64,000 bases of DNA from Centropus unirufus (GCA_013397695.1 VYZI01000040.1:3376472-3440471), one strand, 5' to 3'; shown: positions 25,201-38,390, counted from the first letter of the stretch. Notes: generated by a model from the letters alone, not told the origin. A program made the numbers and translations.

Positions 25201-25585
25201 CAGTAATCAAGCTGAGCATGTGATTAAATGCTTTGCAACACTAACAGCATTTAGGTAAAACTTTTGGAAAGCTTAAAAAGTAAGTATATAATAATCTTGT
25301 AACAAAAAGATCCGGGTTCAAGTCTTGAGTTCTATAAAAAGCAGAACTAGCACTGCAGAAGAATTAGACATTCACAGCTGTATTTGTGCCATAAGACTTA
25401 CAGCAGATCATAAAGGAGCATATTCCCACAATCAAATACTGCACATCTATTTACCTGGTGAATCTCTTTAAGGTCTCAGAAAAGAGTGCAAGGCTTCTTT
25501 GGGCAAATCAAAGAACCTAACCTGGCACTGTGCTCTGCAGCACAGGCTTGAGGAGACCAGCTGGCCACCATAGTCTGGACAGGGC
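22244..25585. other. Gene-free stretch with a small tandem repeat
   Basis: At 22672-22706 a 13-base unit starting 'cagctcccac' is repeated twice plus a partial third copy. Elsewhere nothing is recognised. A strong minus-strand donor-like word lies at about 23316-23322 (complement of 'gaccttacctgg'), and the frame preceding it is open for some 30 codons, but no acceptor was convincing. A tRNA B-box-like word 'gggttcaagtc' at about 25314 lacks an A box or cloverleaf. Confidence 0.45.
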
Positions 25586-25589
25586 CTTA

Positions 25590-26425
25590 GAGCCATGCAC
25601 TAATTTAGGTCACAGAGATCATCTCGTCAACCTGCTGCCCAGAAGGGGGCCAACTACAGCAAGTTACAAAGGGTTTCGGCCAGCTGAGTTTTGAGTATCT
25701 ACAAGGATGGAGGCTCTACCACCTCACTAGGAAACCTGTTGCGTGTCAGGATCTTCCCCTGCCCCACTGATAAAAAAGGTCTTCCCACTACCTAATTAGA
25801 ATTTCCTGTTTCACTTGGTGTCTGTTGCCTATCACTGCGCACCACTGAAGAGTCTGGTCCCATCTGCCCTTTTGGGGACCACCCTGCTGAAGCATTCCCT
25901 TCTCCACGCTGAGCAAACTCAGCCTTCCGCCTCTTCTCATGCATCATCTGCTCCAATCCTCTCACTGTCTCTGTGACCTCCTCCAGACTCATTACAGTTT
26001 GTTTGTGTACTGTGGAGTCCGAAAGTGGAGATAGTGTTCCAGATGTGGTGTTATATGCCTCAGCCTACAGCCTCTGCCAATGATTGTGCAGCTCAGTGTG
26101 GAAGCAGCTGCCCTTGCTACGAGGACACTCCTCTGTCTCATATCCCACATGTGGTCCACCAGGACTTCCAGGTCCTTTTCTGCCAGTCTTCTTGTATGTG
26201 TGTTTGGCCCCTGCCTGTCCTGTTGCATGGGGTTGTTCTATCCCAGGTACAAGACTTTGTGTTTGCTGTTGTTGATTTTCAGCTGTTTTTTCTCATGAAA
26301 ATTTCTCCAGATTGTTAAGTTACCCCTGACCAGTGGCAGCTCTGCCCTCCAGCATATCAATATCTCTCTATTTCGGTATAATCTACAAACTGCAGGGTAT
26401 AGATAGGAAATATAGTGGGAAAAAG
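25590..26425 (-). mobile_element. Old CR1 LINE fragment
   Basis: Read on the minus strand it runs from the ORF2 reverse transcriptase region to near the 3' end. Recognisable pieces are a degraded copy of the phrase 'FNKGKCKVLHLG' (seen as INNSKHKVLYLG at about 26238-26275), the 'PMQQDRQG' region at 26230, and the complement of 'caccactgaagagtctggtcc' near 25841, which matches the phrase normally before 'RTRGN'. The 3' region at 25600-25760 follows the CR1 3' untranslated layout, with the octamer tail lost. Stops and frameshifts throughout show an old, inactive copy; both boundaries are approximate. Confidence 0.82.
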
Positions 26426-28046
26426 AGCATCCAAATGCTCCAAACAAGCCATGCCAGAGATCTCTGCATCAGATACTATGGCAGCACTCATGAACAACCC
26501 CTCTGGGAGTCAGCTACAGGAACAGACACCTGGCAGTGCCCAGTCCACCAGTGCCAATGGTCCTGCTGACAAGGTGCCTGTCATGTTTCAGTTAGACGTG
26601 TATGACTGCAGTGACTGAATGTCTAGGGTATGTGTTCTGTTCTATCCGAAGGATTTATTGTTGCAATAATGTAATATTAGGACAGTAAGTAAGAGATAAA
26701 ATGTCATCATATTTGTTATCAATCATTTTGCCATCACCCTGTACTGCTGAATTTTTAACAACCAAAGACATGGAAAATAAATGAGAATTTCTAATTTAGC
26801 TGACAGTTTCCCCTGATTTCAGCAGTTCCCTATCCCACTTTTCAGCCTGATTTAAGAATGATTTTGCTGGGACCAGCTCTGTTCCCCACTGACAAGGTTG
26901 CAGCTGGTCCATATCCAACAAGCTAAGTACTCTGTTCCTATCTCTGACAACATTTTACTACTCTGGAAACTTTGCCAGAGCCATGTCTTCAGTTTGAATT
27001 TGATTTGATCTAATAAGAGTCACAATGTCTAGACAGTGAAGCAAACTGAGCGGAGAGCCTTTCACTGAGTCCCATCACTGCTCACTGCCTCCACGATGCA
27101 GCGTGGTGCCACACGGTTCCTCACGATGGCCTCATGCCCAGCTGGTTGGAAGGGATTCTTTCTGTCCAGTGTAAGATAGCAAACCCTCTTCTGTACCAGG
27201 GAGAGCCCTCAAGTAAGAACAAACCACTTCTCCTTACATCATGCAAATGTTATTTGGCACAAAATGTTTCCCAAGGGTGTGATTACAAAGCTAAAGAGAC
27301 ACACTTGTGTTGCCCATTCATAGATGTCCAGTAAGTCAGGTAACTTAAATCTCCTCTCCGTGGGGTGAGGTTTTGCAGTACCAGCCATGCAGCTCTCCCA
27401 GCTTCACCCTGCGGAGTGCACAGCCCTCTCTGACTCCACACTACGCAGGATCCCACTTGCTGCAAGACCCGAGGAATCACTTGGCATTGCTTGCTTATAA
27501 ATAGCATACCCTAATCTGACTGCTAAATTAAATTGGATTTAAATATTCACATAGTCTACACCTGGTTCCCTGCAAATGGCAGCTAACAGCTACCTTAGTA
27601 AATCCCCTTTTTCTGTACCAAAGCTCTCCCCTCCGGGTCAGGTACGGCTGAGCTGCTCACCCTGACAGTGCCAGGCTGGGACGAGGGATACACTCTGCCT
27701 CTGTCCCTTGCTGGTGCCAAGTCTGTCACCCAAGGGGGCAACCCCTCAAGTCTGTTGCCAGTTTTTTTCCTTCAGAGAGTTCCCAAGTTTTCTATTTTTG
27801 CATCATGCAGAAAGTATCAGCTCCTTTCAATTTTAAATATTAAAAAAAGAGAGAGAAAAAAGCCACATCTTGCATTTTCAGAGATGCTGAGTGTGTGAGT
27901 ACGTGTGGAAACACAAACCGATATTTATTCAAGTTATCTAATAGGTTTTTACCTAAAATCTTTCATTTTCTCAGTGACACGCTGAATTCATAGATTGACT
28001 ACATGGCCTTAGGGTTTAAGGATTGCTGCATAATTGTTTCCACATA
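26426..28046. other. Gene-free stretch
   Basis: The first 150 bases may be more of the degraded CR1 copy to the left. Nothing else is recognised. Short frames of up to 78 codons only. Confidence 0.45.
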
Positions 28047-28132
28047 ATAATATGGTTTGGTGGCAGACAGGTGCGGTTGGACTTGATGATCTCATAGGTC
28101 TTTTCCAACCTAGTAATTCTGTGATTCTGTGA
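28047..28132 (+). mobile_element. CR1 LINE 3' end only
   Basis: A short copy of the last roughly 85 bases of CR1: 'atggtttggtgg', 'ggttggacttgatgatct', 'cataggtcttttccaaccta', ending in two octamer units 'attctgtg' at 28116-28131. Such extreme 5' truncation is normal for CR1, whose reverse transcription starts at the 3' end and usually stops early. Confidence 0.92.
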
Positions 28133-31100
28133 ATATGATAAAAGGGGCTGAGTTTTTAGCATCTAACTTTGGCTTGATAGGCAACTTGCCAGCTAGACTT
28201 CCAAGGAAATGCTGCAGGAAGATAAAACTACAGTTGTACATGTAGATCAATGAGCAGAGCCTGTGTCTGAGCAAGTTATGCCTAACCCAGGCCACTGAGG
28301 CTGCTTTTATCAAGCTGAATGGCCCAGAAATTTGTAGCACAATCAAATCTGTTAGCAGATGTGAACAGTGAATCACCTGGGCTGAAACCCAGCAAACAGC
28401 ATCTCCTTGAAACAGGAAGGAAATTTTGAAACTTCTGGTTAATTCATTTTTCTATTTAAAAAAACTAAAACTCCTTTCATTTTTATTTTAACCTTGATTT
28501 ACCCTTATCAGAGTGGTAAGGACAGGTAATTCAGAGAAAGAAACCTTTTTCTCTGGCCTGAGGAAAGTATTTGGGGGATTATTCTTTTGTAACAGTTTTG
28601 GCTGCCAGATAAGTAAAATCCATTATTCATACAGCTCTTTTGAGCATTTCCCAGCCTACGTGTGCCATGTGGCAGAGTTTAGGCTTTGAGAAGTAGCAAA
28701 AATCAAATATTTGCTGCAATCTTGGGATAGGGGGGAGGAGAGAGACAAACTCAGAAAATATTTATAATTCAGGTTCTGTTTAACCCATGTCAAAAAATAA
28801 AGTCTTTGAAAGCCACTGTGGAGGCAGTATTTAATGTGTTTAACTCGGAACTGTATCTCCTGGCAAGCTAGGATTTAGTGAGAGGCATTAAAAACAGCCT
28901 TCACAAGCTCTGTAAAACCTTTGTACAGCTCCTTTCCAATGGTAGTTATGAGGCTTGTTCTTAGCAGTGTGGAAGCTGTGCCAAAAACTGTATTCCTGTA
29001 AACAGGACTCCTGACTTGATCACTTTGGAAATGATAAAATAGCAGTCACACTCAGGGCACCTGAAGAAATGACCAGCAGAGTTATGAATGACAACTATAA
29101 AACATGAATACTTTGCAAATTGCATATTATTTGTTGAATATTGTGTAAAACTAGAGATGCTGCCTGTTCTGACAAGCGCATGGACCTCGCTTTTTTAATC
29201 AGTAGCAGGCAGCCAGGCTGCTGTGGCTGAAGGGCGAACCACTGCTTTCATGTGCACTTTTCACCAGACCTATGCATTAAAAGCTGCTGCCTGAACAGCA
29301 GAGCCAGCCAGTAAGAAGGATGAAAGGAAAACCAGGATTCTGAAAATGGCTTTTCTATTCCTTGCTTTACCTCAGAGACTGTTGGGCAAGCCAAAGGCTC
29401 ATGTTCCCCACCTTAAAAAGACCAGTGACAGCACTTTACTACCCTGCAAAGGTGAAGATGTGTACACTTAAGGCTGTGAGACTCTGACACTAAAAAGAGA
29501 GAAGTGTCCTAGACAGATACCGAGCAGACAGGCTGCCCTGGAAAGCCCCGAGTGAGGAATGTGGCTTAGTATTTGCAAATTATAGTTGACACTTTTTTTA
29601 GGACTTAGTATTTTCTGGCAATGATAACACTCTCAAAGGAACAGACCCACCGTTTCTCACAAATCACACACTAGAGCAGATGTCGTATTTGTCATGCTTT
29701 GGTCCATTACATATATTTTTGGAACTCTAAAAACTCCAAAATCCTCCAAATCTAGATTGAACACCCTATCTGTGTTGTAACATAAATATGCATAGCTGAA
29801 ACCTCGGTTATGACTACCAGTACTAACTAGTGAAGCCTAATGTGCTTAAATTTAAGCCCACTTAATTTGCAGAAAGCTATTCAGGTGCTGTCAATCAAGC
29901 TGGGAATTTGAAGAATATTTAAGTTGTTGGTTAAGCACTTAACATTAGAGGTTAATGCAAAATCGTCTGTCCTACTTTTCTTGTGGTTATATGATGACTT
30001 GTATAAATATTGGAGTTCTGTCTCCTTCCTTCCACCGCAATCAGATCCACATCACCCCAAATAAGATAGGGCTAGGGGAGGTGCAAACGTGCCTTCCCAT
30101 CTCAGGCTGCCCACTGTCAGCTCCCTTCTTCTGCTAATTTGCTCTGACCAGCGAAATGCAGGTGTCACTAGTAGTGCACAGGAGACCCAAATAAGGCTGG
30201 GGGAAGAAGCAAGAAACCTACTGAGCTATTCTTTTCCAGACCTGTAGCGAGCTCTTGTGTAGGCAGGGAGGAGGACAATGCTGTGAAAGCAGGGATGAGA
30301 ACAGGGATGCTATTCCAAGAGTCTGGGTTTTATCTGAGCTCCAAAGTGCTACGAGTCAAGGTGAAACCGGCAACGCTAGGTCCCTCTTTGACCAAAATCA
30401 TTTCTGTCTGAGAAAATCCTGACTTGGCCATCATTTTGCACACTCAAGTGGGAAGGTGAAACTCACTCCCCTCTAGAGGCTGGGGATTTGTATGCACGAT
30501 TTTAGGTCAACATCACAGAGCAGAGCAGAGCATTTGTGCTGCAGCACCAGAGCTTTCACAGTGAGGCTTAGTTTTCTTTTTTTCTTGAAGTCATAAACTC
30601 TGCAACAAGGATTTACAGGAATTCTGTCGGTATAAACCAAACAAAAATACACACAGAAACTCCCTGCCAACTTTCATATCTTTCTTGAAGAGAAAGGCCA
30701 GAAAGTAAAATACTCAAAATACAGAAGATATCCAATTCTTTTTATGGGCTGTTTTAAAATCTTGTCACTTAAAGCAGATGGACACACAGAATGTTGAGGC
30801 TGCCAGCATTGCTTTGTTGAGCACCACGTAGACCAGGGTGATTCTGTGCTTCTGGACTTAGAGGTGAAACTGGCTCAGAAAGAAGAACTTCAATAAACCC
30901 TTTACTCTGAGTAACATGTGACCCTCGGCACTCCAGGAGACCAAATCTGTCCCTCCAGCCACTGCATCAGCAGTGCTGCACTACAAAGCTCCTACGCGGG
31001 TGGGTGTCTTTCTTGTGAACCTCGTTTGAGAAGAGGAAGCTAAAGTCCTCAGATGTCTTCTGTCCTCACAGATTCCACTTGATGTGTTTGAGGCCAGGAA

Positions 31101-31950
31101 CAATTCATGTTTGCCTCCCCCTGATGTTGTTTCGAGAGCAGAAAAAATCCAGTGTGGGGGCTGAAACTCATTAACGGGATGGAGTAGAGATCACTCCGTG
31201 GCAATATCCTCCACCTCCACATATGGTTGCAGAAGTCAACTCATCTCCTTCAGCTGCTGACATGCCATCCCCATAGCTGCTGCAATTACTTCCTCTTCTG
31301 TGTGACACCAGGGGAGAGTGTCATTGATTTCTTGTTTGTTTTCATGGAGTTTAGCAGCTAGAAAGGTGGTAGAACAAATGCTGCATCATCAGCCAGTTCC
31401 TACAGATAAGCACTAAGGGGTCCTCAAATGTAACTGGGAAAGCAGCTAATAAAGATGACATGTACTGACATATATATGGACTCAATGTGATGGAAGAGAT
31501 CCAGGTACTATTCAAGGTACTATTCTTTGGAGTTAGCTGCACAAACCTATGTATTTACTGAGTCATCTTCTCTGCAGTTAAGGAAATCTGCCTGCCACCT
31601 GCCTATTGACTACTGGACCGTAAGGGTACAGTGAGTTGTTGAGATAATATATCCTTGGAACAGGGTACACATATTTATACATGGCCTAAAAATTTAGATC
31701 TTGTAACAATGACACATGGAGTATGTGCCTTTGGATTGGTTTAATCCAAAATATGCACATGAACAGAACCAACATGTTGTTTACTTCAGTGCGGAAGAAA
31801 GGTGCTCATGACCTATTTCTAGGTGTTTATTCTAGCATGTATTCACTTCCCTGGGAGTTGTTTTTTTAACTATATTCCCAGAGTAGTCAGGATGTTGGTA
31901 AATATTCATTGGCAAAACCATCCCTACATGACTGGAATTCACTCCCAGCA
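28133..31950. other. Gene-free, AT-leaning stretch
   Basis: No gene or repeat is recognised over nearly 4 kb and open frames are few and short, none above 88 codons. The low frame density fits plain intergenic or intronic DNA. Confidence 0.55.
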
Positions 31951-31954
31951 GGCA

Positions 31955-32060
31955 TTAAATTGGAACAGAGGAACAAAGGATATGCCAGACTTGATCAGAC
32001 CACTAGTCTGTCAAGCCTGGTTCCCTGCCTCTGGCAGTGGCCTATTCCTCATGCTTCAGA
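31955..32060 (-). mobile_element. Ancient CR1/L3-like relic
   Basis: The stretch containing 'tgatcagaccactagtctgt', 'cctctggcagtggcctatt' and 'atgcttcaga' matches, with changes, a phrase I know from turtle, crocodile and other reptile CR1-type repeats ('ggtcagaccaatggtccat', 'gacagtggcc', 'atgcttcaga'). In those elements this is the complement of the 3' region, so the element would be on the minus strand. Only about 100 bases are recognisable. The family name is uncertain. Confidence 0.55.
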
Positions 32061-32067
32061 CAAAAGC

Positions 32068-32099
32068 AAAAAAAAAATAATAAAAAAAAATAATAATAC
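32068..32099. repeat. A-rich / (TAA)n simple repeat
   Basis: Poly-A broken by 'ataa' and 'taataata'. It directly follows the old CR1-like relic. Confidence 0.9.
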
Positions 32100-34190
32100 A
32101 CCTGTTTGCAAGTGCATCCTAGATACTTGGACTTGCTATCTCATTGCAAGTAGCTGGGACTGAAGTTAGAGAGAATAAAATAACTTTACACAGTATTGCA
32201 GGGAATGATTGTATTCTCTTATTTTTTGTGGCCCTTTATTGATCCCCTAATTAGGAGAGACTTTACTTTAATATTTATGCAGCTTCTGAGTTTCTGTTGA
32301 AAATGAGATGTGGCTTCTCTGGCTTAAATCTGATGGGTGAGTGTCTCAGAAACCTGTCAGATTTGACTCTGGCAGTTTGAGAAACAAAAAATGCCTTTCA
32401 CTTACAGCTTAGCAGTTCAAGTCTGGGAGAGCTGGGCAATACTTTGAAGCCAGCACCTCGAATTTTTCAGACATTGTTAGATTCCAGCGACTATTTTATA
32501 GTTTTCTTACTGTAAGTTATCCCATATCAAGGCTTCTCTATGCCACCCTGATCAAGACCCGCTGTGGTGGCCCATGCACAAGCCTATCTCAGATCTGGCA
32601 TTCCCTGCCCTCAAAGACTTCATGGCCCAGAAGGGAAATCATGGCAAGGGAATAAAACTAGCAAGCCAGTAAGGAAGACGAAAGGTGGAAAATTATATTA
32701 ATCAGGAGAAAATTAACAAGTTTCTGCCACGCTGGTACAACGATAGACCCAATCTGCTCATTGATTATGTGGTTTTAGTGGCAGTATTAGCAGAAAAGCT
32801 GAGGTTTCAGTGACATGGAAACTGAGTGATGCCCTCAGCCCTGATTTATTGCTCTCTGGAGCAGGTCTGTGGCACGCTGATGAAGAAAGTGCTCAGCGCC
32901 CAGGCTTGGGTAGCAAATAAGAGCTCTTGGAGAATCTTAGAGGCCTAAGATGCTATGTTCTTCATAGGGGCACACAAATAATACAAGTCTGCTGTATCTT
33001 TGCATGCATATTCACAGGTCAAGTCTCTCCAGGTCTGTAGGCAAGAAAAGCGCTTCTGTTTCCGGGTGAGGAAAAAGGGTTTTTAGGCATACTATCTTTA
33101 GATTTTTAATCCTCTTAGGTCAGTCTTAAGCATTTCACTTGAGAAACCTTTGATCCGCACTGTATCACATTACACAAGGGATATGTGTCTTAAAGTTCTT
33201 GCTTTTAACCCTAATAAATTGCAAGCATGTACGTTGTGTGCCAGTGCTGTGTGAAGCCAGAGCATGTGAAAAGTGCTGCTCACAGGAGAAAGGTGCAGTG
33301 AATGCCCGACTGCGGAGAAGGGTGAGACATGGCCAAAGGGACCAGTGCTTTGACCTCAAAGGCCATTCTGAGCACATCCAGCCTGTCTGGAAAATTCAGC
33401 CAAGAACGGACATCTGTGTTTTTTGGTCTGTTAACTTGTATTGCTTGAGTCTTGGCAGCCTGAAAAGATTTTGTAAAAAAATTAAACAGCCCAGATGAGG
33501 TTATCGTTGCACTGACACAAATAGCTGTGAGGGCATTCGGGACAGAGGGGAGCTAAGAGACACCAGGCACAGTGATTGCAGTGGATTCAAAGTTCTCCAG
33601 ACAGCCCAGTGCACACTTTTCCTTGAGGATCTGGAGGTCTGCAAAGTGCCTGTGTGGAAAACATTTCCATCTATGTTTCTGCATGCAGCTGCTGGAGAAG
33701 CACGGCCTGAGAGGCCAGCAAAGCTCTGCCTGTCCCACCTCCCTCAGGCGTGCCCTGGGCTGAGCTGCTTTCCTGCCTGTTTCAAGCTCTTTCCAAGTGC
33801 TTTTAGAGCCAGTAGAACTCTTCTTGTGCCCGTAGGGAGCGTTCGCTTGCTGAAGGTAGTTGAAAAGAGAAGCTCACATATCTGGCAGCCACGGGGCATA
33901 AAACTGGAGAAGAAAAAATGTTGAGCCTCCAATGAGTAACATAAATGTCTGAGTCTGTACCATGGCCTTATTTCTTGGCAATTTTTTTTGTTTGTTTCAT
34001 GGCCTTAAAACAGGAATTAAGATTTGTCCCTGACTGAGCCCACAACAGGACTGCAGGTCTAGAGAAAGGCATTTGTCAGATTTTCGCTGCTACAAGCCAT
34101 ACACCAAGAGAGATAGAGGCATGCAATACTCACATCAAGACATTCATTAACTTTTGCCACTGTTAGCACAGTTAGACCCAAATACCCTTC
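32100..34190. other. Gene-free stretch
   Basis: Nothing recognised. A plus-strand frame of 99 codons at 33199-33498 is rich in Cys, Lys and Arg but has no spacing typical of zinc fingers. It lies opposite a minus-strand frame. Confidence 0.5.
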
Positions 34191-36735
34191 ATCACGCTGA
34201 AGCATCTAAGAGTGGTTTGCTGCTGCTGCTAGGGTAATGACTAAAGATTTTGCAGGCATTCTCCATCCCCCAGAAGCCAGAACCAAGAAGCTGAGACTGC
34301 TGTGTTGATTGTGGAAATGCACACATCCTGGTAAAGAGGTACTTCCATGCTCTGAGATAGAAGCTCAGAGTACTTCCAAATGTCATTCTGAAACGTGTTG
34401 ACTTGGTGGAGGGGTCAAGTGGTGTAACACCCAGCAGTGTTGTCTTCTGCTGGTGCAATGAAGGCAGGAGCCAGCTGGAAGGCAAAGGTCTGCAGGCTGT
34501 GCTGCTCCAGAAACTCACCCTGTACCTGCACAGCAGCACTAGCTGAACCTTCCAGACCTCTGAGAGCCTGCAGCCATTCCAGCTTGGGATCATTTAACAA
34601 TAATGCCTGACAGAGAGGGCATTTCTTACAAGCTAAAATGCAACAGCAGATGTTTTGAGGCTGAAAAATAACCCAGTGGTAAAGAGCAATAGGAAATACC
34701 AACCTGCTTGGTCACTGTGAGTAAACACTTTGTTTAAAATTGGGACTGCTAAGAGGGCAGGATTATATTCCAAACATCTGTAATACTTATAATGAAGGAA
34801 TAGAAAAACACTGTGAAAGCCCAGTTCTAGTCCCCAGCAAGGACAGAAACAGCGAACATTTGGAATTATTTTTGATTACTCCTCTAGAACAGCATGCACA
34901 GCCCTTATGGAGTGTCCAATCTGCCATGTGGCTTGTTCAGGGGAGCTGTGAGTGTCTGAGCAGACATATGGTGAGGCGAGCCACCAGCCGGTGCAGGTTG
35001 ACACAGACACTGCCAACACACTCTCTGCCGCTGCTGGGCAATTAGGCACATCAGGAACTCGCTGTTTTTTAATGCTCTCCACGTTTGTAAGTGAAAATAC
35101 ATAAAACGTCTCGGCTCACACACACTTTCCCTACCATTGTCCTTATCTGTCTCTCTCCTCCCAGCAGTCCCCAAGAAAATGAGACAAAAATCACACTGTT
35201 TGAGCTGAATGTTTCTCTGTGCTGAGGGATCGTGTAATGCCCTCTGCAGCATTCAAGCTGTGCTTTGGGACTGCCTGTGGCTCATGGGTGAAGCAGCCAT
35301 ACAAAGGGGGCTGCTGTATTGGACAAGTTCCTCTGGCAGAATAAAAGTCTCCGCCATAAGAATAAAGCTCCTTTGTGCAGAGCATTTCCAATGTGCAGCC
35401 GTGGAAGGAACACCCCTGGAGACTGGGCAGCGTCAGGCTTTTGCCATCATCCTTTCCCCGCACGAGGCGTCTTTCTCTGACGTTGCCTTCTCACAGCGAA
35501 ACACATGGCAGCATTGATCTCAAAGAAACAAGCTACTCAAAGAGGCCTTCTCCTGAACCCCCCTCTCCCCGAAGGCCACAGAAGGGTCGAGTGAGGCCAG
35601 TGATAGCCATGCTGTTGGGGGAGGGAACTTGGAGGATGCCCAGCTGAGGCCTCGCTGCTGCACGGTCACCTCTGAAAAAGGAACTGCTGTTGTTGTGTAT
35701 CCAAACCATCCAAGGATGGGGTGGGACACCAGCAGCTCGTAGCCCCCTCTCCTGAGCCCTTCAGGGCCAGGGATGCGGTTCACGTGATGGCTGGAGATCT
35801 GGAAAAGCCCAGACAAGTGCTTACACCTTGTGCAGAGAGGGCTCTGCTTCAATGCTCTCCTGATGTCAGTCCAGACCCACCTCATGCGCGCAGGGAGCCC
35901 CTGCTGCTGCTCCTTCCCAAATGAAAAGCACTTTGTAAAGGCAGGAGCACTTGTGAGGCCTGTGCTAGAAACCACATCTAAAAACAAGCCATGTCAACAG
36001 AATATCAAACCAGACATCAGCTACCTCTAAAACCACATGCGAGGCCTGAATTTAAGCTGAATCTGCCAAATGGGAATGGCAAAATGGCTGGTGTGACCAT
36101 ATTTCCTGCTGTCCCCAGGACCAGGGGCGCCATGAAGCAGAGCATTCATCCCTGGCAGCTCCAGCCAAGGGATGGAGCAGCCTCAGGCATCTCAGTGCAA
36201 ACTCTCCCATCGTTGCCAGGGCTTCTCAGCTCCTCAGGTGATCCCTGGTGGGATAGCGAGCTCTAAGGGCTCAGACACAGAGCTGGAAAGGACAGATTCC
36301 TGTTTGCTGCCGTGGATGTGGGGCACTTTACTGGCTCCTAAGGTGGGATGTGTACAGGAGTGGTCCCAAATGGCTGTGGTCTGCCAAGAAGCAGGAGCTG
36401 TACGCCTGGGTTTGAGGTAGGGATGCTGATGGTGGGAAAGCCAGGCTGAAGAGAGCTCTGACCTCCTGAGGTCCCTCCTGTTGACACAGCATGAACACAG
36501 CCAAGTGTCCTCTTCTGGGCTGAGGAAAAGGCTGCTGGCTCCAAGGTAACTCCAGTGGTAACTGCCAGAGCTTTGTCCATGTGCGATGACTGCTCTGCAC
36601 CACTGGAATGCCCAGGGAATTTGTGCCTCAAGACACACTCTTGCTCCAGAGCAACCAAGTGTGGGGACAAGAGGGACCAATTAGAGGGATCTATGGAGAG
36701 CAGGAGAGGCTGCAATGCTATTCACTCGCTGTCAC
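34190..36735. other. Gene-free stretch, somewhat GC-rich
   Basis: Several overlapping frames of 100-155 codons (34192-34593 -, 35520-35987 -, 36234-36680 -, 36338-36715 -) lie in conflicting frames and strands, as expected by chance in GC-rich DNA. No domain is recognised. No convincing splice pair was found around any of them. Confidence 0.45.
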
Positions 36736-36739
36736 TTCA

Positions 36740-37540
36740 AAAAGGTTTTCTTTTCTGAATGTTTAATATGCAAATATTTAATGGGGTGTATTAGAGCATA
36801 ACAGCCATAACTCGAGACCTTTCAGTCAAGATTAAACAGGTGCCGAGGCTTTCTTTTCAAGGCTTTGCACAGCTGCGAGCCTGCCCTCCCTCGTACATGA
36901 TTATGGGATGCTGCTGGGGCCTTTTCCACATCCCTCCCCCACAATGTCTTGCCTGCTTCTGCAAGGTTCCTTTTTTTTTGTCTTTCTGCAAGAGACTGTC
37001 CTCGCTGTTCAAAAGGAGCCAGAAAAAAAGCATTGTGATTTATTAGCTCTGGCATAGAGGGCAAGGTTTTGACCTCAGGTGTGAATCTGAGAAAAATATT
37101 ATTTTCCTGACAGCCAGCCCTCTTGGAGTGAATTAAAACTGCTATTGTGAGGAAATGCCATTTTGGCTTTTATGACAATAAGGCAGTTACTTTATAGAAC
37201 ATCTAGGATGTAGACTCACCCCAAGGTGCTTTATAATCATCGTTTTAAAGGGAGAGAATTCGCCTGCAGAGATGAATCAATGGGTGTGTTTTATGAAACA
37301 TTAATGACTGCTTTTGTAGATGTAAATTTGGTGGTGTGCGCCTCTATCAATCCGTGCTGTCCTGCAGCTGCAACTTAAGCTCTTTTGCTTGTGAGGATCA
37401 TAATCCTGGAGCGCAGTTTTGCTGGAGGAGCTTTACATCATCTTTTAATGTAAACAATATTGTAAGAGAGCCCGACAGCCCCACAGGATTTTCATTGAGC
37501 GATGATTGATGTGGAAAGGGATGGAACTGCAGTGATTCTG
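36740..37540. promoter_or_regulatory. Best candidate cis-regulatory region in the window
   Basis: A non-repetitive stretch with few open frames and a dense set of developmental factor words. A PBX/HOX-type TGATTGAT lies at 37503-37510 and a second (TGATTCAT, minus strand) at 37272-37279. The word 'cattaatgact' near 37300 fits homeodomain/POU factors. A FOX-type TAAACA at 37451-37456 overlaps the palindrome ACAATATTGT at 37454-37463, which is two facing SOX-type half sites. The words are seen; their use as binding sites, and any conservation, is inference. Confidence 0.35.
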
Positions 37541-38390
37541 CATCAGTCACAGCTCTCGCTTGGCTCTGAAACTGACCCTGTTAGCACAGTCTGACTTGGA
37601 TCATTTGTCTCAGAAGTACCAAGGGATTTTAAAACAGCTGTGGATTCAACCATTTCAAATGGGAACATATTTTTGGTTTGTGGTAAGAACAACATAAACC
37701 GTATGTGTTTCAGAACTCAGGCCTCAGCATTCCTGGCTTGTTTTGTCAGCGTGTCTTTGCTCTCCTCGGCAGCATTCACACATGCGGCTCTAAGGCAGCT
37801 TTTTTTTTTTTGGGTTTTGTTTTTCCACTTCAGGTCTTCCTCCCTTCTTTTTTTTTTTTTTTCCTTCTTCAAAGAAATACAGAAAGAAAGAAAATGTATC
37901 ACCTTTGCTTTTTACAGCTAGGCAAGGTTTGAGCTGTGGGAATGCTTGGGCAAAGGAAGTATTTGTTTTTCAGCCTTTGATGTAGCCCCCATCAGATGTG
38001 TTTCTCCTAAATACTGTTGATTGTACAAGTGCCCTCTGGTAAAAGCAAGGACCAGACAACACGGCAGAGCCCTGTGCAGAAACTGTGCACTGCCAGCCTT
38101 CTCTCTGTACCCAGACGGGTATCCCATTTCACCAATGAAAAATTACTCTGATTTTATGCTCCTTTCCTTTCCATCACTCCTCTCCATCTCCTTCTGTACG
38201 TTCCTTTCCTGATGACATCTTTTCCAAGGAATGATGAACTGAGCTTTGGAGTAATTACCACAGTTTGCATTTCCCAAACCAGCTCGCGGCTTGTGTATTA
38301 GAAACACCAGCACTAAAAGCCAGCAGGGTGTAAAAGGTAACAGAGGCTCCCACCTCAAAGCTAATGATGTTTTGCTGTGCGAACAAGAGC
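37540..38390. other. Gene-free stretch with two T runs
   Basis: T runs at 37800-37811 and 37848-37862 sit in a pyrimidine-rich patch. No gene is recognised; frames crossing the T runs are Phe-rich and accidental. Confidence 0.6.

Noticed and set aside
25311..25324. tRNA-like B box 'gggttcaagtc'
   Set aside because: No A box at the right distance and no cloverleaf fold could be drawn around it.
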